The notes: generated by a model from the letters alone, not told the origin. Shown: positions 41,403-51,232, counted from the first letter of the stretch. The stretch is 64,000 nucleotides of DNA from Allobosea sp. WAO (GCF_001509835.1 NZ_JXTJ01000008.1:372001-436000); one strand, 5' to 3'. Translations and numbers: made by a program.

Positions 41403-42335
41403 ATGAGCCAGAACCTGAAATCCATCTTCATCGACGGCGAGGCCGGCACCACCGGGCTCGGCATCCGCGACCGTCTGGCCGCGGTGCCGGAGGTCGTGCT
41501 CAAGAGCATCGCTCCGGAGAAGCGCAAGGACCCAGGCGCCCGCAAGGAGATGATGGCCGGCGTCGACCTCGTCGTGCTCTGCCTGCCGGACGATGCGGCG
41601 AAGGAATCGGTCGCTCTCGCCGACGAGCTCGGCGCCGGCGCGCCGAAGATCGTCGACGCTTCGACCGCGCACCGTGTTGCGTCGGACTGGACCTATGGCT
41701 TCGCCGAGCTGGAGCCGGGCTTCGCGCAGAAGGTCGCCAACGCCAACCGCGTCTCCAACCCCGGCTGCTATCCGACCGGCGGCATCGCGCTGCTGCGCCC
41801 GCTCGTCGACGCCGGCCTGCTGCCGGCCGACCATCCGATCACGGTCAATGCCGTCTCCGGCTATTCCGGTGGCGGCAAGGCGATGATCGAGGCCTATGAG
41901 GCCGGAACGGCTCCGGATTTCGAGCTCTACGGTCTCGGCCTAAAGCACAAGCACCTACCGGAGCTGCAGCTCTATTCGCGGCTGGAGCGGCGGCCGATCT
42001 TCGTGCCCTCGGTCGGCAATTTCCGTCAGGGCATGCTGGTCAGCGTGCCGCTGCATCTGGAGACGCTGCCGGGCAAGCCCAAGCCCGCCGATCTGCACGA
42101 GGCTCTCGCGGCGCGCTATGCCGGCTCGAGCTTCGTCTCGGTGCTGCCGGCGACCGGCGACGGCAAGCTCGAGCCGCAGGCGCTGAACGACACGAATAAG
42201 CTCGAACTGCGCGTCTTCGGCAATGCGGAACTGGGCCAGGCCGTGCTGGTGGCGCGGCTCGACAATCTCGGCAAGGGAGCGTCCGGAGCGGCGGTGCAGA
42301 ACATCCGCCTGATGCTCGGCCTGCCGGAGGCCTGA
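41403..42335 (+). CDS. argC: N-acetyl-gamma-glutamyl-phosphate reductase, short type
   Basis: 310 residues, the length of the shorter (type 2) ArgC. NADP-binding [18 protein letters not shown], catalytic Cys in [10 protein letters not shown], and [12 protein letters not shown]. It reduces N-acetylglutamyl phosphate to the semialdehyde in arginine biosynthesis. GAGGG precedes the ATG at 41403. A terminator sits 61 bases upstream, in a leader carrying an Arg-rich peptide, and another closes the unit downstream, so argC is transcribed alone. Confidence 0.95.
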   Translation: MSQNLKSIFIDGEAGTTGLGIRDRLAAVPEVVLKSIAPEKRKDPGARKEMMAGVDLVVLCLPDDAAKESVALADELGAGAPKIVDASTAHRVASDWTYGFAELEPGFAQKVANANRVSNPGCYPTGGIALLRPLVDAGLLPADHPITVNAVSGYSGGGKAMIEAYEAGTAPDFELYGLGLKHKHLPELQLYSRLERRPIFVPSVGNFRQGMLVSVPLHLETLPGKPKPADLHEALAARYAGSSFVSVLPATGDGKLEPQALNDTNKLELRVFGNAELGQAVLVARLDNLGKGASGAAVQNIRLMLGLPEA

Positions 42336-42364
42336 GCCGGCCTCCGATCTCAGTCGACTTCACG

Positions 42365-42392
42365 AGGCCCGGCTCATTCGCCGGGCCTTTTT
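42365..42392 (+). terminator. Intrinsic terminator of argC
   Basis: AGGCCCGGC, loop TCATTC, GCCGGGCCT, then a T-run; 29 bases after the stop. Confidence 0.92.
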
Positions 42393-42782
42393 CATTTGTA
42401 TGCGGCGCAGTTCAAATGTGCAGCGGAGCTTCGCCCGCGAACTTTTTTGAGCGATGCCCCCCAAATGGGGGATGAGCAAGGTTTTGCCGATGCGCCATAG
42501 CTGGGCGTGAAAGGCGATTCTGCGGGGCGGTGCTGGTCGAGATCCGGGGGGCGGTCAGTCTGCGCTGCAGCAGGTTTTTAAACGGTTTGGCGCTTGCCGG
42601 AATGGCGATCCTGCTCGTGTCCAGCGATGGGCGAACCCGCCGCCTGTTCGGCACGTGCATCGTCGTCGAGGCCGAGCATCAGGACAGACCGCGCGCAGCG
42701 GTGGCCCAGATCGTCGATTGATTGGAGCGGCAATAGCGCCGCGAAAGGAACTGTCGCCGCCGCGCCTGGCGCGGTCGGGACG
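42393..42782 (+). other. 390-base gene-poor stretch ending at a strong plus-strand terminator
   Basis: Between two plus-strand terminators no annotated gene explains the second one. A small open frame from 42605 (MAILLVSSDGRTRRLFG, about 39 residues) or from 42530 (63 residues) ends at 42721, but no clear ribosome-binding site supports either. A small RNA is the other option. Confidence 0.35.
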
Positions 42783-42826
42783 AGCGCCGCCCGGGCTGGG
42801 TCGAACAGCCCTGGCGGCGCTTTTTT
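42783..42826 (+). terminator. Strong intrinsic terminator
   Basis: AGCGCCGCC-C-GGGCT pairs with AGCCC-T-GGCGGCGCT, then TTTTTT at 42821-42826. Orientation is plus. It abuts the 3' end of the FAA hydrolase gene and may also block transcription in the reverse direction. Confidence 0.85.
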
Positions 42827-42828
42827 CT

Positions 42829-43677
42829 TCAGCCTGCGTAGGCCTTGAACTTCTGCTTCTGCGTGCCGAGACCCTCGATGCCGAGGGTGACGGTCTCGCC
42901 GCCCTTCAGGAAGCGCGGCGGCTTGAAGCCGAGGCCGACGCCAGGCGGAGTGCCGGTGGTGATGACGTCGCCTGCATCGAGCCGCATGAACTGGCTGATA
43001 TAGTGGACGAGGTAGGCGGCGCCGAAGATCATCGTCTTGGACGAGCCGTTCTGGACACGCTCGCCATCGACCTCGAGCCACATGCCGAGGTTCTGGACGT
43101 CGGCGATCTCGTCCGGCGTCACCAGCCAGGGGCCGAGCGGGCCGAAGGTCGGGCAGCCCTTGCCCTTGGCCCACTGGCCGCCGCGCTCGATCTGGAAGGC
43201 ACGCTCGGAGACGTCGTTGCAGACGCAGAAGCCGGCGATCGCCGCCATCGCGTCCTTCTCCTCGATATAGGAGCCGCCATCACCGATGACGATCGCGAGC
43301 TCGACTTCCCAGTCGGTCTTCTCGGAACCCTTCGGAATGATGACGTCGTCGTTCGGGCCGACGATGCAGTTCGGCGCCTTGTTGAACAGGATCGGCTCCT
43401 TCGGGATCGGCGAGCCGGTCTCTTCCGCATGGTCGGCGAAGTTCAGGCCGACGGCGATGAAGTTGCGGACGTCGCCGACGCAGGCGCCGATGCGCGGATC
43501 GCCGGAGACGAGCGGCAACGATTCAGGGGAGAGGGCCTTCAGCTTCGCCAGCGAAGCCGAGCTGAGCGCCGCGCCGGCGATGTCGGAAACATGCGCGGAG
43601 AGATCGCGCAGCTTTCCGGCAGAATCGATCAGGCCGGGCTTCTCTTGACCGAAAGCACCATAACGAACCAACTTCAC
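42829..43677 (-). CDS. Fumarylacetoacetate hydrolase-family protein (ureidoglycolate lyase / acylpyruvase-like)
   Basis: 282 residues of the FAH C-terminal domain family: metal-binding VGLNFADHAEETG, EKTDWEVELAIVIG (the ExE metal pair), GKGCPTFGPLGPWLVTPDEI and TGTPPGVGLGFKPPRFLKGGETV. It probably hydrolyses or decarboxylates a beta-diketo acid or sugar-acid product; annotation as ureidoglycolate lyase is common but unreliable in this family. The start is GTG at 43677 with GGGGGAAA upstream. No pathway neighbours are adjacent. Confidence 0.85.
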   Translation of the reverse strand: MKLVRYGAFGQEKPGLIDSAGKLRDLSAHVSDIAGAALSSASLAKLKALSPESLPLVSGDPRIGACVGDVRNFIAVGLNFADHAEETGSPIPKEPILFNKAPNCIVGPNDDVIIPKGSEKTDWEVELAIVIGDGGSYIEEKDAMAAIAGFCVCNDVSERAFQIERGGQWAKGKGCPTFGPLGPWLVTPDEIADVQNLGMWLEVDGERVQNGSSKTMIFGAAYLVHYISQFMRLDAGDVITTGTPPGVGLGFKPPRFLKGGETVTLGIEGLGTQKQKFKAYAG

Positions 43678-43891
43678 TGCGTTTCCCCCAATTCAAACGT
43701 TTCAATAGGACGGCCGGCATCGGCCGAGGGCCGCGCCGATCCTGTGCGCACGGCGCCCCATGTGCAAGCCCGTGCGTGCGCATGGCATGCCTGCTTCGGT
43801 GGGAGCCCGGGGCTGTGACGCTTTTGCAACGTGTCGTGGCAAAGAGAAGGTGGCGGCGCAGGTTCCGAAATCGCTTACGTTGCGGCGCACA
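43678..43891. other. Intergenic, 5' of the FAA hydrolase gene
   Basis: About 210 bases holding the FAA hydrolase promoter region on the minus strand. No distinct element seen. Confidence 0.4.
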
Positions 43892-43916
43892 ATGAGAAAT
43901 CGACGATAGTTCTCAT
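43892..43916. promoter_or_regulatory. ATGAGAA-N11-TTCTCAT dyad upstream of the FadL-type porin
   Basis: Perfect 7-bp inverted arms about 230 bases before the porin start. The same ATGAGA/TCTCAT hexamer recurs near 43975 and 44112. This may be an operator array for the divergent porin and FAA hydrolase genes; the binder is unknown. Confidence 0.4.
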
Positions 43917-44144
43917 ATAAACCATCTTTTCGATGGCCGGGCTCTAAGCTGACCCCACCAAAACGGACGAAATCTCTCATTTTTGGGTGGTGTCGTTGCG
44001 GTAACCAATCGAGACATGGCCAAAAAGCGACGATAGCGGCGGGATTGCGACAAGAATGGGCAGGCGGCATGGTGTTGTCAGATTCTGCCTGGCCTTGCCG
44101 CGGCGGGAGACAATGAGAACCTCAGCCTGGGGAAAGACGCCGCA

Positions 44145-45512
44145 ATGACGAGCTTCCGCAAACTCACTGCCGCCGCTACGGTCTCGCTCGCGGCCTTGCT
44201 GGCGGCCGGCGCCGCATCGGCCAGTTCCTTCGCGATCCGCAGCGGGCAGGGCGCCGAAGGTCTCGGCATGGCCTATGCGGGTGCCGCCGCCGGCGGCACC
44301 GGTATGTCCTCGATGGCTTGGAACCCGGCAACCATCACCATGTTCCCCGGTCGCCACAGCAATTGGAATTTCACCTATCTCTATGCCAGCGGCGACTATC
44401 AGCCGACCTCGCCGACCACGGTCATGACGCCGCGCGGCCCGGTGCCGATCCAGGCTGCCGGCGGCAGCCCGCTCGGAACCGGCAATATCGGCGGCGACGG
44501 CGGCTTCATCCCCGCTTCCTATTCCGCTTGGCAGCTCACCGACCGGCTCTGGATCGGTATGACCACCGGCGCGCCCTTCGGCCTGCGCTCGAAGCCCGAC
44601 AACCAGGTCAATGCAGCGCAGGCCTTCGGCCGTTCCGCGAAAGTGCAGACCGTCAACGTCGCGCCGACGATCGGCTACAAGGTCAATGACTGGCTCTCCG
44701 TTGGTGCTGCCATGCAGATCCAGTGGTTCAACGCCAGCCTGAAGCAGGCCAACGGCATCGCTGCGAATGCCGCGCCGATTATCATCGAGGGCGACACGAT
44801 CGACTTCGGCTATCGCCTCGGTGTCACGCTGACGCCGTTCGACGGCACCACGATCGGCTTGGGCTATCGCTCCTCGGTCCGGCAGACGCTGGACGGCACC
44901 ATGCGCGTCTCGACGGGGCCGAGGCCAACGGCGGCCTTCCCGGTCAAGGCGAATCTGAATTTGCCCGATTCCGTGGTGTTCGGTGTCTCGCAGGTCATCA
45001 ACGACCAGTGGCAGGCCCATCTCGGTGTCGAGTGGACCAATTGGAGCCGCTTCCGCAACATTCCGGTTGTCAGCCAGCTCAATGGCGCGCCTGTCACGAG
45101 CCTGAATTTCCAGTATGACGACAGCTGGTATTTCTCGGCCGGTGCCGAGTACAAGTACAATCGCGACCTGACGTTGCGCGCCGGTATCGCCTACGAGCTC
45201 TCGGCGGTGAACGATTACAATCGCCAGATCTTCATTTCGGATAACGATCGTCTGTGGCTCAGCGCCGGCGCGAGCTATCAGCTCACCGAGAAGCTGAAGA
45301 TCGACGTCGGCTACACCTATATCCACGTCAACAACGCAAAGGTGAACTACACCGGCAATCACCCGCAGCAGGTCGTCAACCCGGCCTTGCGGGCGATCTC
45401 CTACACCGCCGAGGCCGAGCCTTTCGTTCACATCGTCTCGGCCGGACTCACCTATCGCTGGGACAACCCGGTGGAGACGGTCCCGGTTCGCCCGGTTGTC
45501 CGCAAGAACTGA
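44145..45512 (+). CDS. OmpP1/FadL-family outer-membrane transporter
   Basis: 455 residues with a signal peptide (cleavage near ASASS, residue 27), then the FadL N-terminal hatch (SGQGAEGLGMAYAGAAAGG, SSMAWNPATITMFPG) and a 14-strand barrel. The mature N-terminus and the NPA motif are typical of the family. These proteins let long-chain fatty acids or other hydrophobic molecules cross the outer membrane. GGGGAAAG precedes the ATG. It is followed by a strong terminator and so is monocistronic. The next gene is a PHA synthase, a possible functional link via fatty acids. Confidence 0.92.
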   Translation: MTSFRKLTAAATVSLAALLAAGAASASSFAIRSGQGAEGLGMAYAGAAAGGTGMSSMAWNPATITMFPGRHSNWNFTYLYASGDYQPTSPTTVMTPRGPVPIQAAGGSPLGTGNIGGDGGFIPASYSAWQLTDRLWIGMTTGAPFGLRSKPDNQVNAAQAFGRSAKVQTVNVAPTIGYKVNDWLSVGAAMQIQWFNASLKQANGIAANAAPIIIEGDTIDFGYRLGVTLTPFDGTTIGLGYRSSVRQTLDGTMRVSTGPRPTAAFPVKANLNLPDSVVFGVSQVINDQWQAHLGVEWTNWSRFRNIPVVSQLNGAPVTSLNFQYDDSWYFSAGAEYKYNRDLTLRAGIAYELSAVNDYNRQIFISDNDRLWLSAGASYQLTEKLKIDVGYTYIHVNNAKVNYTGNHPQQVVNPALRAISYTAEAEPFVHIVSAGLTYRWDNPVETVPVRPVVRKN

Positions 45513-45535
45513 TCTTCGCCCATGGCGATGGAGAA

Positions 45536-45560
45536 AGCCGGCCTTCGGGCCGGCTTTTTT
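45536..45560 (+). terminator. Intrinsic terminator of the FadL-type gene
   Basis: AGCCGGCC, loop TTCG, GGCCGGCT, then T-run; 24 bases after the stop. Confidence 0.93.
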
Positions 45561-45672
45561 CGTCGTGCCGACTATGGGGCGACGGCCGCGAGCCAGCTGT
45601 CCGGCCTTTGGAAGCGAGAATGAGCATCAGCGTTCGGAAACGGCGCGCCGTCTCCCGCCGGCCTGAGGCTTA

Positions 45673-45780
45673 GAGCATTTCCGCAATTCCCTGAATTACG
45701 GAAATTCTTTAGCTCTTTGTTTTATCGCGTTTTCTTCACGCGATCCGGTTATCCACTTCGCTCGAAACCGGTCCGGATGT
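45673..45780. repeat. Rhizobiales-type palindromic intergenic repeat (RIME-like)
   Basis: ATTTCCG..AATTC and GAATT..CGGAAAT form one hairpin, followed by TCGCG..CGCGA and the string CCACTTCGCTCGAAA. I recognise this mosaic as a very common dispersed intergenic element in Rhizobiales genomes. It sits between the porin terminator and the PHA synthase 3' end. Only one copy is seen in this window. Confidence 0.6.
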
Positions 45781-45783
45781 CGC

Positions 45784-47625
45784 TCAGGCCTTCACCTTCA
45801 CATAGCTGCCGGGTGCGTCCTCCAGCGCCTTGAGCTTGCCCTCGCCGGGGATGCGCGCCTTGACCTGCTTCGGTGCCTGCTGCTCGAGCCAGCCGAACCA
45901 GTGCGGCCACCACGAGCCGGGATGCTCCTCGGCGCGCTTCACCCAGTCCTGGAAGGCGCCTTCCGGCTGCGCCCCGGTCCAGTACTGGTATTTCACCTTG
46001 CTCGGCGGGTTGACCACGCCGGCGATGTGCCCGGATCCGGCCATGACGTAGGAGACCGGACCGCCAAAGGCCTGCGAGCCGATGAAGACCGAGTTCGCCG
46101 GCGCGATATGGTCCTCGCGCGTCGCCAGATTGTAGACGGGGATAGTGACCTTGCCGAGATCGAGCAGCTTGCCGCCGATGCGCATCTCGCCCTTGGTCAG
46201 CTTGTTGTCGAGATAGCAGTTGCGCAGATAGAAGGAGTGGTTCGCCGCCGGCATCCGCGTCGAATCCGAGTTCCAGTAGAGCAGGTCGAAGGCGGTCGGC
46301 GCCTTGCCCTTGAGGTAGTTGTTGACCGCATAGGACCAGATCAGGTCGTTCGGCCGCAGCATGTTGAAGGCGCCGGCCATGCGGGCGCCATCGAGATAGC
46401 CACGTTCGGCCATCTGCTCCTCGAGGGTGCGGATCTGCTGCTCGTCGACGAAGACCGAGAGCTCGCCGGCCTTGGAGAAGTCGACCTGGGTGGTGAAGAA
46501 GGTGGCGCTGGCGATGCGCTTGTCCTGCGTCGCCGCCATGTAGGCGAGGGTGACGCCGAGCAGCGTCCCGCCGACGCAATAGCCGATCGCCGAGACCTGC
46601 TTCTCGCCTGTCGCCTGCTCGATCGCTTCGAGCGCCGCGAAGATGCCCTCGCGCATATAGCTCTCGAAGTCCTTGAGAGCGTGGCGATGGTCGGGGTTGA
46701 CCCAGGAGATGCAGAAGACCGTCAGCCCCTGGGAGACGCACCAACGGATGAAGCTCTTCTCGGGGTTGAGGTCGAGGATGTAGAATTTGTTGATCCAGGG
46801 CGGCACGATCAGCAGCGGCCGCTTCAGCACCTTCTCGGTCGAAGGCGCGTACTGGATCAGTTCGATGATGTCGTTGCGATAGATGACTTTGCCCGGCGTC
46901 GTCGCGATGTTGACGCCGATCTCGAAGGCGCGGTTGTCGGACTGGCGGATCTTCAGCTCGCCGCCGCCCGCCTCGATGTCCTCGGCCAGCATCTTCATGC
47001 CGCGCACCAGGTTCTCGCCGTTCTGCGCCAGCGTCTCGCGCAGCAGCTCGGGATTGGTCGCGACGAAGTTGGAGGGGGAGAGGGCCCCGGCGATCTGCTT
47101 GACGTAGAAGCGGGCCCTGTCGCGCGTATGCGGGTCGAGGTCCTCCGCCTGCTCGACCATGCTCTCCGCCCAGCGGGAGGACAGCAGATAGGCCTGCTTG
47201 ACGAAGTCGAAGACCGGATGGCTCTCCCATTCGGGATCGGCGAAACGGGCATCGCGCTTTTCCGGCTCGATCACCGGCTCGGCCGGCTCGCCACCAAGTC
47301 GCTTTAGTGTCGCGCTCCACAGGCTCAGGAAGTCGGTGGTGAGCGAGGCCTGCGCCTCGATGATCTTCTGGGGATCGCTGACCCAGCGCTCGGCCACCCG
47401 GCCCAGTACCTTGACCATCTCGCTCGCCTCGTCGGCTGCGCCGGTCTTGGCCTCGCCGCGCTCGATCGGCTTCAGATAGGCGGCGGTCACCTTGCCGGCC
47501 TGCTCGACCAGCTTGCCCATGTTTTGCGCCATCGCGTCGAAATCCGGCAGCGTCGGTGCATCGAAGACCGGCGGCTCTGCCGGGCCTTGCGCGCCCTTGG
47601 CCTTGCTGCCGGCGGGTGGGCTCAT
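45784..47625 (-). CDS. phaC: Class I poly(3-hydroxyalkanoate) synthase
   Basis: 613 residues from the ATG at 47625 with GGGAG upstream. Lipase-like box GYCVGGT holds the catalytic Cys; NREDHIAP-like TREDHIAP gives the Asp, and [12 protein letters not shown] the His. The PhaC N-terminal domain ([25 protein letters not shown]) is complete. It polymerises (R)-3-hydroxybutyryl-CoA into granule polymer in the cytoplasm. There is no phaA/phaB neighbour; the gene stands alone facing the FadL-type gene. Confidence 0.96.
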   Translation of the reverse strand: MSPPAGSKAKGAQGPAEPPVFDAPTLPDFDAMAQNMGKLVEQAGKVTAAYLKPIERGEAKTGAADEASEMVKVLGRVAERWVSDPQKIIEAQASLTTDFLSLWSATLKRLGGEPAEPVIEPEKRDARFADPEWESHPVFDFVKQAYLLSSRWAESMVEQAEDLDPHTRDRARFYVKQIAGALSPSNFVATNPELLRETLAQNGENLVRGMKMLAEDIEAGGGELKIRQSDNRAFEIGVNIATTPGKVIYRNDIIELIQYAPSTEKVLKRPLLIVPPWINKFYILDLNPEKSFIRWCVSQGLTVFCISWVNPDHRHALKDFESYMREGIFAALEAIEQATGEKQVSAIGYCVGGTLLGVTLAYMAATQDKRIASATFFTTQVDFSKAGELSVFVDEQQIRTLEEQMAERGYLDGARMAGAFNMLRPNDLIWSYAVNNYLKGKAPTAFDLLYWNSDSTRMPAANHSFYLRNCYLDNKLTKGEMRIGGKLLDLGKVTIPVYNLATREDHIAPANSVFIGSQAFGGPVSYVMAGSGHIAGVVNPPSKVKYQYWTGAQPEGAFQDWVKRAEEHPGSWWPHWFGWLEQQAPKQVKARIPGEGKLKALEDAPGSYVKVKA

Positions 47626-47720
47626 GGTATTGCTCCCTAGCGATTGCTTGCCAGTGGGAGTTGAACTCCCCATTTCGGACCTATTAAGGACCTAACCGAT
47701 AAGAGTGACAAAGGAAAATC

Positions 47721-48089
47721 GTGAAAGTCCCGGCAATGCCTCAAGCCCTGGTCCGGACCTCGCCGAAGGTCGTTTGCGCAGCGGCGCTGCTCGGCATGTT
47801 GCTCGGTGGCTGCGAGGCCGCGCGCGGCGTCGCGGAGTTCACCGACATGGCGACCAAGCCGGCGGAACCGAAGCCCTTCGTCCTCGAGACGAGGCCGCAG
47901 AACCCGAATTACGTCCCGGTCGGATCCACCATAAAGCGCGATGCGAAGCGCAAGACCGTCGACGAATTCAAGAAGCTCGAGGCCGAACTCGAGGCCAAGC
48001 GGATCTCGAACGAGGCTGCCGGCAGCCACGCGCAGAGCCTCGGCAAGACGCCGCCGCCCGCTCCCGCTCCGGCCCAGCCGAGCGAGTGA
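47721..48089 (+). CDS. Small lipoprotein, hypothetical
   Basis: 122 residues beginning at GTG 47721 (AAGGAA upstream) or the in-frame ATG at 47736. Signal peptide with lipobox LLGGC (Cys about residue 31), then a charged linker with VDEFKKLEAELEAKRIS and a Pro-rich tail (PPPAPAPAQP). Likely anchored in the outer membrane facing the periplasm. Function unknown; divergent from phaC. Confidence 0.75.
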   Translation: MKVPAMPQALVRTSPKVVCAAALLGMLLGGCEAARGVAEFTDMATKPAEPKPFVLETRPQNPNYVPVGSTIKRDAKRKTVDEFKKLEAELEAKRISNEAAGSHAQSLGKTPPPAPAPAQPSE

Positions 48090-48174
48090 CCTGATTTTGG
48101 GGACGGTCTCTCTGGGCAGCCAGCCGGGGCGGCGCGGACGGGGCAGGTGAGGGCAGGGTTCCCGCACCCAGCCG

Positions 48175-48948
48175 TCAGGGTTCGTCGCTCCAGGTCAGGG
48201 CCTTGTAGTTGAAACCCTCCTCGAGGGTCGGCTTGACGATCTGGAAATAGGGCGAGATGTCGAAATCTGCCGGTGCATAGAGGCTGAAGTGCCGGATGTG
48301 CAGCAGTTCCCGGTGGCGCCAGTCATTGGCGCCGCGCTCCGCTGCCGGGCGCAGCTCGATGCGCGGCAGGATCGGATACCCGACGCGCTCGAACGCCTCC
48401 GCGATCAGGGTCGAGCAGATCGCCCGGGTCGGCTCTCCCGATCCGAGTGCGATCATATGCCGCCGCCAGTGCGAAGGCACGGGGAGTGTCGGCAGGAGAT
48501 AGCGCGCGAGGTCGACGATGTTGCGCGTGTCGTAGCGGATGCCGATTCGCGAGATCATGAAGTCGACCAGCTTGCTGCGGTCGGCGTCGGTCAAGCCGAT
48601 GGGCCGGCAGATGCGCGTGTGAAAATGGTCGAGGCGGGACAGCGGAAAGGACCGGCAGCCCGCGTCGAGAACGACCTCGATGAGCGTATGCGGCTCGGGG
48701 CCGTCCGCCGCCCCCGGAATGGGCCCGACATAGAGCGCGGCGTGCGACCAGGTCGAATGCGTCAGATATTTAATCGCGGTCGAAACCCTGTTGGAGCCCG
48801 CCACCAGCACGACATCGCCGGGTCGCAGCGTGCGGCGCAGCTCGTCGGGGTCGGATGGAACGAAGGGCTCTCGGCCGGGTCTCTCGCGCAGGAGAAACCC
48901 GGAGAGCCGGTATCCGCACCAGTCCAGGATCCGGTCGGATAATCTCAT
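48175..48948 (-). CDS. YiiX/YebB-like NlpC/P60 cysteine hydrolase
   Basis: 257 residues from the ATG at 48948 (GAGGAA upstream); the open frame continues 33 codons further. Circularly permuted NlpC/P60 features: LRPGDVVLVAGSNRVSTAIKYLTHSTWSHAALYVG contains the catalytic His, and TRAICSTLIAEAFERVGY the Cys. No signal peptide, so probably cytoplasmic or membrane-associated. Relatives cleave peptides, lipids or amide bonds; substrate unknown. Confidence 0.78.
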   Translation of the reverse strand: MRLSDRILDWCGYRLSGFLLRERPGREPFVPSDPDELRRTLRPGDVVLVAGSNRVSTAIKYLTHSTWSHAALYVGPIPGAADGPEPHTLIEVVLDAGCRSFPLSRLDHFHTRICRPIGLTDADRSKLVDFMISRIGIRYDTRNIVDLARYLLPTLPVPSHWRRHMIALGSGEPTRAICSTLIAEAFERVGYPILPRIELRPAAERGANDWRHRELLHIRHFSLYAPADFDISPYFQIVKPTLEEGFNYKALTWSDEP

Positions 48949-49047
48949 GCCGGTCGTTCCTCGCATGGCTATCCCCGGCAGGGTGTCGCCGAACTGCGTC
49001 TGGACGATGCCAGATCTGTGACTGTGCAGTCTGCGAGCCTTCCCCAC

Positions 49048-49337
49048 CGTCCGGATTGGTAGGCGCCTGCAGATATCGGGACGTTGGCCAAGGGGTTAAT
49101 CTTCGGTCAGGCGCCGGCCGCAGCCGACAGGCTTTTCGGGAGCGACATGGCCCGCGTCGCTGCCGCGGCTTCGGTCGAGGCGGACGCAAGCCCCGGCCTG
49201 CGTTCATGTTCGATGAATCTTGCGTTTTTGGGCCTGTCATGGCGGAAGCTGCGATGCTAGAGCATCCGCACGCAAGGAATGTGATTTGACGCATTCGGCG
49301 TGCCTCAATGCCGGCTCGGCCAGGGACCGTTAGTAAG
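49048..49337. other. Intergenic stretch upstream of the aminotransferase gene
   Basis: About 290 bases. A TTGACG at about 49286 is a possible -35 for the aminotransferase but the -10 is unclear. A short GATGCT/AGCATC hairpin lies near 49253. Nothing else recognised. Confidence 0.45.
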
Positions 49338-50558
49338 ATGACCGACTTTCACCGCATCAAGCGTTTGCCGCCTTACGTTTTCGAGCAGGTCAACAAGATC
49401 AAGGCAGCCGAACGCGCCAAGGGCGTCGACATCATCGATCTCGGCATGGGCAATCCCGACCTGCCGGCTCCGAAGCACGTCATCGAGAAACTGGTGGAGA
49501 CCGCGGGCAAGGCGCGGACCGACCGTTACTCCGCCTCCAAGGGCATTGCCGGCCTGCGCCGCGCCCAGGCGAACTATTACGAGCGCCGCTTCGGCGTGAA
49601 GCTCAATCCGGACACCCAGGTCGTCGCGACTCTGGGCTCGAAGGAAGGCTTCGCCAATATGGCGCAGGCGATCACTGGGCCGGGCGATGTCGTGCTCGTG
49701 CCCAATCCGAGCTATCCGATCCACGCCTTCGGCTTCCTGATGGCGGGTGGCGTCATCCGCTCCGTCCCGGCCGAGCCGACGCCCGCCTTCTTCCCGGCGC
49801 TCGAGCGGGCGATGGCGCATTCCGTGCCGAAGCCGATCGCGCTCGTCACTTGTTATCCGGCGAACCCGACCGCCTATACCGCATCGCTCGATTTCTATCG
49901 CGACCTCGTCGCGTTCGCGAAGAAGCACGAGCTGATCCTGCTCTCCGACCTCGCCTATGCCGAGGTCTATTTCGACGAGAAGAATCCGCCGCCCTCGATG
50001 CTGCAGATCCAGGGCGCGATGGACGTCACCGTCGAGTTCACCTCGATGTCGAAGACCTTCTCCATGGCCGGCTGGCGCATGGGCTTCGCCGTCGGCAATG
50101 AGCGCCTCCTCGCCGCGCTCGCGCGCGTGAAGTCCTATCTGGACTACGGCGCCTATACGCCGATCCAGGTCGCGGCGGCGGCGGCGCTCAACGGCCCCGA
50201 CGATTGCATCCGCGAGATGCGCGAGACCTATCGCAAGCGCCGCGACGCGCTGATCGAGAGCTTCGGCAAGGCGGGTTGGGACTTCCCGGCACCGCAGGCT
50301 TCGATGTTCGCCTGGGTGCCGATTCCGGAGAAGTTCCGCCATCTCGGCTCGCTCGAATTCTCGAAGCTCCTGATCGAGAAGGCCGAGGTAGCAGTCGCGC
50401 CCGGCATCGGCTTCGGCGAGCATGGCGACGATTTCGTCCGCATCGCGATCGTCGAGAACGAGCAGCGCATCCGCCAGGCCGCGCGCAACATCGGCCGCTT
50501 CCTCAAGACGGCCGACCAGACCCTGCATAACGTCATCCAGATTCCGAAGGCGGGCTGA
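49338..50558 (+). CDS. alaC: Class I/II aminotransferase, AlaC / LL-diaminopimelate aminotransferase-like
   Basis: 406 residues. PLP lysine in SMSKTFSMAGWRMGF, substrate arginine region FVRIAIVENEQRIRQA, and NPDLPAPKHVIEKL near the start. It resembles E. coli AlaC (glutamate-pyruvate transaminase) and DapL-related proteins. In Alphaproteobacteria this gene commonly precedes homoserine dehydrogenase, as here, pointing to a role in Asp-family or alanine metabolism. I chose the ATG at 49338. Confidence 0.88.
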   Translation: MTDFHRIKRLPPYVFEQVNKIKAAERAKGVDIIDLGMGNPDLPAPKHVIEKLVETAGKARTDRYSASKGIAGLRRAQANYYERRFGVKLNPDTQVVATLGSKEGFANMAQAITGPGDVVLVPNPSYPIHAFGFLMAGGVIRSVPAEPTPAFFPALERAMAHSVPKPIALVTCYPANPTAYTASLDFYRDLVAFAKKHELILLSDLAYAEVYFDEKNPPPSMLQIQGAMDVTVEFTSMSKTFSMAGWRMGFAVGNERLLAALARVKSYLDYGAYTPIQVAAAAALNGPDDCIREMRETYRKRRDALIESFGKAGWDFPAPQASMFAWVPIPEKFRHLGSLEFSKLLIEKAEVAVAPGIGFGEHGDDFVRIAIVENEQRIRQAARNIGRFLKTADQTLHNVIQIPKAG

Positions 50559-50744
50559 GGGCAGGGCGCTTCGCGCTTTCCGAACGATGGGGCGGTGCAC
50601 CTGCGCCGCTCCGGGATTTCCCGCGCGCCAGGGCAAATCCGGTGCGACCTAACCGCGCCCGGAAGGTGACGGGGCTGGACCGCTCCCCTAAAACATGTGA
50701 ACCGGGGGCTGCCGGAGTGGCCGGCTGAGGAGAGGCGGGCGGAT

Positions 50745-51176
50745 ATGGTCTCGAAAGGCCGCGTGATCGGAGTCATCTTCGGTCTCTTCGCCCTGGTCTG
50801 CCTGTTTGCGACCTATGATTTCTCGCGCGGACGCGCGACCGAATCGAATTCGCCGCTGGTCGGCGAATTGCTGAGCGCGACCAAGGCGCGCGAATGCGGC
50901 CGCGACGCCACCGAGATCGTCGCGCGCTATCTGCCGATCGGGATCGGACAGGCCGAGGCCGAGAAGATTCTGTCGGAGACGGTGATCGATCCGCCGAAGC
51001 CCTGGTTCTGGAAGCCGGTGAACGAGAACTCGATCGTCTCGAGCGGCGATAGCCTCGAGGCGCTGCGCACCATCAAGATCACCGCCTTCGGCAATCAGGT
51101 GCTGCGCGTCTTCCTGGGCTTCGAGGGCGGCAAGCTCAAGCGGCTCGCGGCGGAAGTGATCTGCCGCTTCGACTGA
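50745..51176 (+). CDS. Membrane-anchored hypothetical protein
   Basis: 143 residues: one N-terminal membrane segment (VIGVIFGLFALVCLFATYDF), then a soluble domain with ECGRDATEIVARYLPIGIGQAEAEKIL and IKITAFGNQVLRVFLGFEGGKLKRLAAEV. The second part looks like a small BamE/SmpA-like or lipocalin-sized fold but is not identified. ATG at 50745 follows a purine-rich stretch. It lies between the aminotransferase and homoserine dehydrogenase genes with no obvious functional link. Confidence 0.65.
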   Translation: MVSKGRVIGVIFGLFALVCLFATYDFSRGRATESNSPLVGELLSATKARECGRDATEIVARYLPIGIGQAEAEKILSETVIDPPKPWFWKPVNENSIVSSGDSLEALRTIKITAFGNQVLRVFLGFEGGKLKRLAAEVICRFD

Positions 51177-51232
51177 GTTCTCAGGCGGCTGCGCCGTTGA
51201 CTCGGGCCACGCCGCATGCGACCCCGCGCGGC

